From positions 29,753,247 to 29,817,246 of the forward strand of contig CM019217.1 of NCBI GenBank assembly GCA_009741485.1: a stretch of 64,000 bases of DNA, in the 5' to 3' direction. Of the stretch, positions 58,601 to 64,000 are shown piece after piece; the first letter of the stretch is position 1; every line of letters starts with the position of its first letter. Position numbers and translations under genes: made by a program. A model generated the notes under the pieces. It was not told the origin of the DNA, made no database searches, and saw nothing but the letters and a program-made list of their open reading frames with translations. Source of the DNA: Malurus cyaneus samueli (lineage: Eukaryota; Chordata; Aves; Passeriformes; Maluridae).

Positions 58601-61600
58601 TTTTGTGCTGTGTTCTGAGAATATCCTGGCACTGGACCAGTGCCAGATAGCTGCATGTCATATGCTGTACCTCCATTAAGTAAAATAAGACATTGCTGTT
58701 TTTCATAACTTTGTATCATTGGCTTGGTAAATGTCAGTACAGTAGAGAAAGTAAATCCCTCATCTCTTGCGCTGACCACAGGCTTCTGAGATTGGGACTT
58801 GGCCTCTCATTGCCATGGAGGTGTTGTTTCTGTGTTGTTCAAATGTTGTCACATTTTTTATTCTTGTAATGGCACTATAATCTGAAAATTATAAAATATG
58901 CTCTCCATTTCATTACAGCAACATGCTGCAATACTAATACAAACCAGAGGATTCCATTTAGAAGAGAAATTAGTCAAGTCTGTAAAGTCATAGTCCCCCC
59001 TGTCACAGTTGGTGATGTTAATCTTTCATGGTGCTGTACTTAGAAGCCCCTAAAGCAGCATGATGATCTTTTGTTGTATTGTAGCCACGTTAAAATGTTC
59101 AGCAGGCATGCTGCCTGCTTGCAGGGTGGTTTCCTCCTTTTACTCACTAGATGCCAAACAGTGATTCATTTAAGCTGGCATCATGATTTACTACAGATAT
59201 CAGCTCCTGAGGAAAGTCTGTGCATTTTTTAGCAGCATTGGTACATTACTCTGTGGGTTTTTTGCTGTAGTAAAGTGTAATCTATCCATATAAATAAAAA
59301 AGTTAGCTTTCTTTGTCATGGTTTAACCCCAGCCATTGACCAAGCCTGAGAAAGCCACTTGCTCACTCCCCCACCAGCAGGATCAGGATGAGAATTGGAA
59401 GGGTAAAAGCCAGAAAATGTGAGGGTTGAAAAAAGAGACAGTTTATTAGGAAAAGCAAAAGTCATGCATGCAAACAAGATTTTTGCAGTAGCCTGGCCTC
59501 TTACACTTTTTTTTTGCATTCAGAATTTTTACAGACAAATTGGTGCAGATTAAGGATTGGTGCAGATTAAGGATTTATGAACCTAAAAATGTCAGCTCAG
59601 GACTTGGATGGGTGTTTTCTATGATTGTTGTTTTGCCCTAGTGTCTGAGGGTCCTTGCTGAGGAATGAAGTTTCACTGATCTGGGAATTTGACAAATGCA
59701 TGACAGAATTATTCCAGTCCTGTAGACTTTTCAGTCTAAATACAGTGCAAGAAATAGAACTTGGACACATAAATTATTAGTGTCAAATGCAATGAAACAA
59801 AAAGACAGTTTTGATAAATTTAAATCAAGTTTTGAGATAAAAATTTAAATAAGGAGGTGGTTCTACTTGTGTGTATGAGCGTTTCCTCCTAATTGCAAAG
59901 GATCTGCTTATTGAGAAAAGCCATTCATGATGGAGGTGGGCCAAGCTGTCCAAAGAGTTTATAAATATTAGCTAGCACTTAGGTAGGATCACTTAAGCAG
60001 GGGTTTACATCTCATGTGTGTGGAGATCTATGAAATTCTTTTATTATAACAGTATTATGCTGCTCTCCACATTTTTCATAGTCCTTGCTGTCTCATATGG
60101 ATTTGCATCCAACATCTGTCATCTTCTCCTCTGGCACAAACCTACATTTGTATGTTTTCTGTATTCCACCATACTGTAAAGACTAAGTGTACGTTTGAGG
60201 AGAGGCATAGATCAGTGTTTTAATTTGAACAGAAAGGCTCAAGTATATTTTCAGAGACAAATACTTAAATAGGATATAAGGATAAAAGCAAATAGAAAAA
60301 TAGCCAGCAATTGTAGTTAAATGAGTCCAGGGAAATCAAGATTTGACAAAGAATGATATTCCATGTTCAGAATGGCTGAGACCAGTGGGAATTTGATGTA
60401 GACAATGGTTCTGGCTCAATTCAAAGTCTCATTTTCAGGTCTCTTTCAAAATTGATTTAGAGATAGTTTATCAGATCTTTGGATCTCTAGCTAAGATGAG
60501 AGAAGAGCAGAACAAATATCACAAGAAATGAAGATAAAGTAAGTTCTTTAACAAGAATGCTTTCAGTGAAACTTTCACAGAAGATACTCTGAAGTCTGGT
60601 CAAAATGCAAAAGATTTTTTTAAAAGCTGGACAAACCCTGCAGTAATTGATACTTGGAGTATCAGCTGAAGAGACTTGGGTGCCTAAGTCTGGATATGTA
60701 AAAATTTCACCTTAAAGTACAGACTTAAAGGTAGATTATAACATATGTTTATGAATCCACTTAAAGTATTTATGTGAGCACACACACATATATATAATAG
60801 TTATTTGAAGGTTTTCAGTAATAACCATACTCCAATGTTCATCCAAACTTCGACTTTTTATTCTCAGTATTGACTATTGTAATAATCCTGGAATTCTTAA
60901 GATTTGCCCTCAGCAATGGAACAGTATTTTTGACTGCTCTGGTGAGAATTGCTGTCTTGTTGCAGTCGCAGAAAGGAAACACATATTGTATTCCTCAAAA
61001 AACTCTAGTTCTCTACTTTGACTTTTACTGCAAATCCTTTTTTTCCAGTAGGTATGGTATCTGTTCTTAAATGAAATAGATGTATATAATTGCGAAGTTT
61101 GTTTATTCAGTTGACATTACTACTGATAATTTTTACGGTGCATGTTGTTCTTCTTTTTTTAGGGAATCACATTTGAAGAATTTAGATCATTTTTTCAATT
61201 CTTGAACAATCTAGAAGACTTTACAATTGCAATGCAAATGTATAATTTTGCAAGTCGTTCCATAGGTCAAGGTAAGTAGCTATATTTTTGTAAAAATCTG
61301 TTGTTATCCATATAGAAGTGTTGACAAAAATGCACAAGTGTTTTGTAGTTCCTAGATTATAGTTTTAATGTCTCCAGTAAAAGCCTAAAAATGCTAGGAC
61401 TTTGAGAGAAGGCTTGGTCATATCATAAGAGATGTGCGAAGTCATGTAAGTGGTGGACAAGCTGAATGTAGAAGAGTTGTCCATCAAATCCAACAGTACA
61501 GGACTTGAAGCACTTGACATCAATGAGAGATCAGATTAAGGCAAACAAAAGCATTTCTTTACACAGTGAGCATCTGAAACCTGTCCTTCTACAAAGGCTG

Positions 61601-62363
61601 TAGAAAAAAAGTGTCTGAAGAAAGCAGATAGATTATTTTAACAAATCAGTAAGTGGGTGCTAAAAGAACTAGACATGTATGTACCCACTAAAATCCTTAA
61701 TAGAACAGTTGTGATGCTTGGGGAGTGCAAGGTGAGCAGAATACAAAGTGATCAGATTTGTAAGCTCTCCTAAAGTCGCCTCTTGATGGCTCTGACCCAG
61801 TGACAGCAGCATGGTCCTGCCTCAAGTAGCCTTACCAAAAGATTGTATCATTTTCTCTGTGCTCTATTTCTTGGGTTCTGTTTTATATCACATAAGTAAA
61901 TGCCATATATGTGACATAGGCTTAATTATAATATGATTTTCTAATTTTGTTGTTGCACATAGCATAGTATATAAACTGTTATCTTTTGTGTAAAATAATT
62001 GTTACCAAATAAGTAGTGTCATTTTATATCAGTTGAGAACTGTTTGGTTTAGAACTGTGAAATTCTAATTTCACTGTTTATTTTTTTTGAGTATTTAAAC
62101 TTGAAAACTTAAAAGTTTACTGATATTTCATAATATGCAGTCCACAAAGTACCATTAAATTCACATTTTTTTAAAATACTTTTTTCTGGTGTTCTCCTTA
62201 TGCAGATGAATTCAAGCGTGCTGTGTATGTAGCCACAGGTGTGAAGCTTTCACCACATTTGGTGAACACAGTGTTCAAGATTTTTGATGTCGACAGAGAT
62301 GACCAGTTGAGTTATAAAGAATTTATTGGCATTATGAAAGACAGACTCAATCGAGGGTTTAGG
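19955..62363 (+). CDS. MICU3: Mitochondrial calcium uptake family member 3 (3'-partial, 13 exons in window)
   Basis: An EF-hand protein of the mitochondrial intermembrane space that pairs with MICU1 and enhances calcium uptake through the MCU uniporter, prominent in brain. Thirteen exons with consistent phases encode about 471 residues once one missing base in exon 1 is allowed for. Residues 1-40 are Arg-rich without acids, as in a mitochondrial presequence. EF-hand loops are DTDGNEMVDKKE (208-219) and DVDRDDQLSYKE (446-457), both with all calcium-ligand positions filled. Conserved MICU3 stretches include PPVWKGSSKLFRN, SYWDTLRR, FFGKKGKAELNFEDFYRFMD and NTISEEDFAHILLRYTNVEN. MICU1 and MICU2 are excluded by these. 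The tail after GFR, about 22 residues in human including the cysteine near the C-terminus, lies beyond the window. The N-terminal region is about 35 residues shorter than in human MICU3 as I recall it. Confidence 0.96.
22656..23206 (-). mobile_element. Solo LTR of an avian endogenous retrovirus
   Basis: Read on the minus strand, the element opens with TGATTTTGGCTG and continues through the familiar avian LTR landmarks: AAAGTTAACT/AGTTAACTTTCTTC, GTTGATAACACAGAGATGTC, CATACCATGTGA before a TATA-like ATAAAAGC, and an end near ggccaagattaaccataatg. This matches an LTR family common in bird genomes (often compared with ERVL/ERVK types). It is about 550 bp and diverged, with no internal retroviral genes on either side, so it is a solo LTR. 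I could not see a clean target duplication. An open frame of 167 codons on the same strand (23054-22551) is accidental. Confidence 0.8.
28141..28510 (-). mobile_element. CR1 LINE fragment, 5'-truncated
   Basis: On the plus strand the end ggaagggaccttaaagatca is the reverse complement of the canonical CR1 3' end (gatctttaaggtccc). Further landmarks follow in order: ccaggttgctcaaggcccca, tctctgggcaacctgt, ttctccaggctgaacaa and ctcagcctttcctcac. The element is therefore inserted on the minus strand, retains only its 3' part, and is moderately diverged. CR1 is the dominant LINE of birds. It contains no usable reverse transcriptase. Confidence 0.93.
31979..32132 (+). CDS. MICU3: MICU3 exon 2
   Basis: 154 nt, acceptor tttgaag, donor gtaagc, phase 0 to 1. 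Encodes VTENRSDFEDLHLYATPREQ and on to AVTSDEPK, the start of the folded core, aligned with human DIEDLDLYATSRERRFR. Residues 91-141 of the predicted protein. Confidence 0.96.
33127..33127. other. Single unresolved base (N)
   Basis: An N follows a run of about 15 T residues and a CA. Unlike the N at 12750, no duplication flanks it. It is probably an ambiguous or one-base gap call caused by the homopolymer. Confidence 0.9.
34584..34650. repeat. (GT)n(AT)n compound microsatellite
   Basis: About six GT units run into nine or more AT units, then a second short GT/TA stretch and an ACAC complement that could pair back with the first part. It lies in MICU3 intron 2 and is probably variable in length. 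Confidence 0.9.
35802..35833 (+). CDS. MICU3: MICU3 exon 3 (32 nt)
   Basis: A very short exon with a strong polypyrimidine acceptor (ctttttttgcag) and a weaker gtgggc donor, phase 1 to 0. Together with the last base of exon 2 it encodes HARKWRSLSKQ, matching human VAKTWKSLSKQ. Skipping it would shift the frame. Confidence 0.95.
35834..36625 (+). other. MICU3: MICU3 intron 3
   Basis: 792 bp; nothing else seen. Confidence 0.85.
36626..36704 (+). CDS. MICU3: MICU3 exon 4
   Basis: 79 nt, acceptor tttttttcag, weak donor gtgact, phase 0 to 1. Encodes ELNQILMETPPVWKGSSKLF plus RNLNEK and the first base of Gly. The PPVWKGSSKLFRNL motif is a hallmark of MICU3. Confidence 0.96.
36705..39932 (+). other. 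MICU3: MICU3 intron 4
   Basis: About 3.2 kb of AT-rich DNA without recognised repeats or exons. Confidence 0.8.
39933..39980 (+). CDS. MICU3: MICU3 exon 5
   Basis: 48 nt after a long T-tract acceptor, donor gtaagt, phase 1 to 1. Encodes GVISYTEYLFLLCILT plus the first base of Lys, identical in pattern to human. It forms the helix that precedes the first canonical EF-hand. Its length is divisible by three, so skipping it would keep the frame. Confidence 0.96.
39981..41315 (+). other. MICU3: MICU3 intron 5
   Basis: About 1.3 kb; nothing else recognised. Confidence 0.8.
41316..41398 (+). CDS. MICU3: MICU3 exon 6 (first EF-hand)
   Basis: 83 nt, acceptor ttgacag, donor gtatgt, phase 1 to 0. Encodes KPHAGFRIAFNMF, then the calcium loop DTDGNEMVDKKE and FLV. 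Ligand positions 1, 3, 5, 9 and 12 (D, D, N, D, E) are intact, so this site should bind calcium. Confidence 0.97.
41399..46107 (+). other. MICU3: MICU3 intron 6
   Basis: About 4.7 kb. Contains a perfect 13-bp inverted repeat at 42916-42955. Several open frames of 65-111 codons lack matching splice signals and known motifs. Confidence 0.8.
42916..42955. repeat. Perfect inverted repeat (13-bp arms, 14-nt loop)
   Basis: The arm acctcacttccct (42916-42928) is exactly reversed and complemented at 42943-42955. The MICU3 intron 6 transcript could form a stable hairpin here. Confidence 0.85.
46108..46179 (+). CDS. MICU3: MICU3 exon 7
   Basis: 72 nt, acceptor tttttag, donor gtaagc, phase 0 to 0. Encodes LQEIFRKKNEKREKRGDEEK plus RAML, a strongly charged linker after the first EF-hand. 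It is symmetric, so it is a possible cassette exon. Confidence 0.96.
46180..47465 (+). other. MICU3: MICU3 intron 7
   Basis: About 1.3 kb; nothing else recognised. A T-rich tract lies just before exon 8. Confidence 0.8.
47466..47504 (+). CDS. MICU3: MICU3 exon 8 (39 nt)
   Basis: A short symmetric exon (phase 0 to 0), acceptor gtatgtcag, donor gtatgt. Encodes RLQLYGYHTSTNS, against human RLQLYGYHSPTNS. It can be skipped without a frameshift. Confidence 0.94.
47505..49887 (+). other. MICU3: MICU3 intron 8
   Basis: About 2.4 kb with a perfect 12-bp inverted repeat at 49351-49382. No other exon was seen. Confidence 0.8.
49351..49382. repeat. Perfect inverted repeat (12-bp arms, 8-nt loop)
   Basis: The arm tcaacttcaact (49351-49362) is mirrored by agttgaagttga (49371-49382). 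It could form a hairpin in the intron 8 RNA, about 500 nt before exon 9. Confidence 0.85.
49888..49983 (+). CDS. MICU3: MICU3 exon 9
   Basis: 96 nt, acceptor actgcag, donor gtataa, phase 0 to 0. Encodes VLKTEGEDLVPRSYWDTLRR plus STSQALFSDLAE. The YWDTLRR...SQALFSDLAE pattern is conserved with human. Confidence 0.96.
49984..55030 (+). other. MICU3: MICU3 intron 9
   Basis: About 5.0 kb, AT-rich. A 15-bp sequence (tgttgatacataaat) occurs twice near 53414-53455. No transposon or exon was recognised. Confidence 0.8.
55031..55131 (+). CDS. MICU3: MICU3 exon 10
   Basis: 101 nt, acceptor atttaag, donor gtgagt, phase 0 to 2. Encodes RADDISSSLSDTTLLVHFFG, then KKGKAELNFEDFY and two bases of Arg. This is the degenerate EF-hand region with the FFGKKGKAELNFEDF signature of the MICU family. 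Confidence 0.96.
55132..56597 (+). other. MICU3: MICU3 intron 10
   Basis: About 1.5 kb; nothing else recognised. Confidence 0.8.
56598..56769 (+). CDS. MICU3: MICU3 exon 11
   Basis: 172 nt, the largest internal exon, acceptor gctttag, donor gtaatt, phase 2 to 0. Encodes (R)FMDNLQTEVLEIEFLSYSN onward through NTISEEDFAHILLRYTN to the end, SIPEEK. Almost identical to human apart from a few residues before SIPEEK. Confidence 0.97.
57067..57420. repeat. Long pyrimidine tract (CCTT)n grading into (CCCT)n
   Basis: About 354 bp with only C and T on the plus strand, first mainly CCTT units with small irregularities and then, from about 57320, CCCT units. The other strand is pure purine (GGAA/GGGA). 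Two minus-strand open frames of 135 and 158 codons made of Arg, Glu, Gly and Lys are by-products. Likely length-variable and hard to assemble. It starts about 300 nt after exon 11. Confidence 0.97.
59314..59470 (-). mobile_element. LTR 3'-end fragment, same family as 22656-23206
   Basis: The plus strand begins tgtcatggtttaaccccagc, the reverse complement of the terminal part of the abundant avian LTR, followed by its typical ttgctcactccccca and gacagtttattaggaaaagc stretches. Only the last 150 or so bases can be recognised, the 5' part being missing or too diverged. The orientation is minus, as for the copy in intron 1. Confidence 0.75.
59540..59573. repeat. 17-bp tandem duplication
   Basis: ttggtgcagattaagga occurs twice head to tail without mismatch, just beyond the LTR fragment. 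Confidence 0.9.
61163..61271 (+). CDS. MICU3: MICU3 exon 12
   Basis: 109 nt, acceptor tttttttag, donor gtaagt, phase 0 to 1. Encodes GITFEEFRSFFQFLNNLEDF plus TIAMQMYNFASRSIGQ and the first base of Asp. It corresponds to a helical EF-like segment (GITFEEFRSFF) conserved in MICU2/3. Confidence 0.97.
61272..62205 (+). other. MICU3: MICU3 intron 12
   Basis: 934 bp. Part of it (61430-61700) may be an old LINE remnant, listed separately. Confidence 0.8.
61430..61700. mobile_element. Possible ancient CR1/L3-like relic
   Basis: Phrases such as agattaaggcaaacaaaagc, atttctttacacagtgagca and tgctaaaagaactagacatg follow the order found in old CR1-type LINE tails (..aggcaaataaaag..tacacagtg..ctaaaag..ggacat). 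The match is from memory and weak, so it could be ordinary intron sequence. Confidence 0.3.
62206..62363 (+). CDS. MICU3: MICU3 exon 13 (second EF-hand)
   Basis: 158 nt, acceptor ttatgcag, donor gtaagg, phase 1 to 0. Encodes DEFKRAVYVATGVKLSPHLV, then NTVFKIF, the calcium loop DVDRDDQLSYKE and FIGIMKDRLNRGFR. Ligand positions 1, 3, 5, 9 and 12 (D, D, D, S, E) are suitable. The protein must continue past GFR into an exon outside the window. Confidence 0.97.
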
Positions 62364-64000
62364 GTAAGGATTCTAATTTTTTGAATTGTCTTAGTTGACT
62401 TTACTACTTACCATTAGCATCTGTAGCACTTGTAGATTTCAAACCAGCAGGGCATATGTTTAAAAACATACCTTTTATAGAAATACTGAAGCAATCTGTA
62501 GGATAAAATCCTTCTTAAAATCTTGTGGGGTTTTTTTTGTTAAAAAGCAATACTTAGAGGACATAATGTACCCTTATAGTATGCAAACCAAATTAGAGAT
62601 GAGAAATCCCCTGTATACTGTCATTTGTTCTGTGTTGTGTGATTAATAGATTAGCATTAAGAATTTTAACAAGGTTTATTGTGTGATTAATAGATTAGCA
62701 TTAAGAATTTTAACAAGAACAGCAATTATGTCTGGATTGCTTGCAGAGAAAAAGAATTTGTCTCTCCCAAGCTCAGGAAGTTTAGTTAAAGGTCAACTCT
62801 AAAGGCTCTTTTAAAACATTATATAAAATATCAAGTGTTCATAATGACAGTTGGAAAGAGTTGCAGAAGAAGGTAATTTTAATTTTCAAATAAAGAGTTA
62901 GTGAAATGGTGCTGAGTGGTTCAGAGTTGATTTTGATAATTAAACCCTGTATCTAATATATTCAATTATAATAAGCTAGAGGGCAGGAAATTACTTGCAG
63001 TTATTTTTATCTTCGTATGGCAGGTGTTAACATTTTAAACTAAATGTAAAATGGTGTTCCTACTGACAACCTTATCCCATAGACATACATATTAAACTAT
63101 TATGGTTCCTAAAGCCACATTTCAATATTTTATTTGTGTAATTTTAGTTAATTTTAGTAGGCTTCCTAAGTATCATTTTAGAACTTTCTGTGAAGTGGTG
63201 TTGAGTCTAATAGTTTACTTGTTATTTCTGTAATATGATGATCTAACATACAATGTGGATAACAGCTACTGCATTTGTAACAAATTTATTTCCTTGTTGG
63301 TCCTCAGTTCCTTTTATTATGGTGTGGTAATGATGATTGTTTCACAATCGTTTCAAGCTGTTCAGCTATATGTTTTAATTGTTACTAACTGTAAATGTGC
63401 AGTGTACGTTAATTTAACCCGAAAACAGTCTGCTTACTAAGTAATTATTGTAATTGTATTACATGTTTATATTTCACAAAATGCATGACAGAAATCACAT
63501 ATAATTCTTAAGAATCTATATCATCCAGCACCGTGCAGTATATATTTTCCTTTTGCCCAGACCACTCTAAAATATTCTGGAGGACTGTAATACCCATATT
63601 ACATATATAGAATAGCCAATATTCAGAAGAATAAAGTCTTTCATAAATTATAAGTCTAATTTAAGTAAAAGTGGATTACACAGCAGGAGATAATTGTGAT
63701 TTGGTCCGTAATTCAGTTAAGTGCATTCTCTTCACTAAACAGTAGTATTCCAAGACAATTACAGTACTAAACTGAGGAATTACAATATTCAGTGTCACAC
63801 AAACCAAATTTTTACAAGAGTGGATAATAATAAAAATTCTACAAAAATTTACATTAATAAACACAAATCCTGCAAAACTTTTTCATTAATAAACATCCCC
63901 CACCAACTGCAGTCTTGGTTTAGAATGAAAAGTAGAAAATGTCTATGAACCTTTTTTCCAGAACAAATTGGTGAAAACTGTCATTGTTTCCTATTGTTTG
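62364..64000 (+). other. MICU3: MICU3 intron 13 (start; continues past the window)
   Basis: At least 1.6 kb. I looked for a frame resembling the human C-terminal tail (GYKTVQKYPTF...) and found none, so the final coding exon lies further right. Contains the 44-bp tandem duplication at 62635-62717. Confidence 0.8.
62635..62717. repeat. 44-bp tandem duplication
   Basis: A 39-bp sequence starting ttgtgtgattaatagattag is present at 62635-62673 and, without mismatch, at 62679-62717, with five bases between. The perfect identity points to a recent event or to an assembly artefact. Confidence 0.92.

Larger units (their letters stand above)
56770..61162 (+). other. MICU3: MICU3 intron 11
   Basis: About 4.4 kb. 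Contains the pyrimidine tract (57067-57420), an LTR fragment (59314-59470) and a small 17-bp tandem duplication (59540-59573). Confidence 0.8.

Overview
This is a piece of a bird nuclear genome. The evidence for a bird is a 5'-truncated CR1 retrotransposon, two copies of an LTR family that I recognise as abundant in avian genomes, small AT-rich introns with very GC-rich first exons, and two vertebrate genes whose exons translate to close matches of known proteins. The LTR family fits Neoaves, possibly a passerine. I cannot fix the species from sequence alone.

Layout: positions 1-10941 are gene-poor DNA on the 3' side of FGF20, with only microsatellites and homopolymers. FGF20 (fibroblast growth factor 20) lies on the minus strand with three coding exons (14422-14125, 12019-11916, 11187-10942). 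Its CpG-rich promoter, with a TATA-like box, lies near 14610-14860. The intergenic block at 14.9-19.5 kb holds a cluster of TCF/LEF-like motifs that may be an enhancer. A second CpG island (about 19500-20450) starts MICU3 on the plus strand. Thirteen MICU3 coding exons run from 19955 to 62363. The last coding exon or exons lie beyond 64000, so the gene is 3'-partial here. The large MICU3 introns carry a solo LTR (22656-23206), a CR1 fragment (28141-28510), a (GT)n(AT)n repeat (about 34584), a pyrimidine tract of about 350 bp (57067-57420), an LTR fragment (59314-59470) and a 44-bp tandem duplication (62635-62717).

The genes: FGF20 is a secreted paracrine growth factor, and MICU3 is a mitochondrial EF-hand regulator of the calcium uniporter. 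They are not functionally linked. They are neighbours because this head-to-head arrangement is conserved; the paralogous pair FGF9-MICU2 has the same arrangement, which suggests a duplicated ancestral block.

Points to check: both GC-rich first exons need frame corrections (a compensated -1/+1 pair in FGF20, a single missing base in MICU3). An exact 49-bp duplication flanks a single N at 12750. Assembly error is the simplest explanation for all of these. I found no CRISPR array, tRNA, rRNA, operon-like system or convincing novel gene system.
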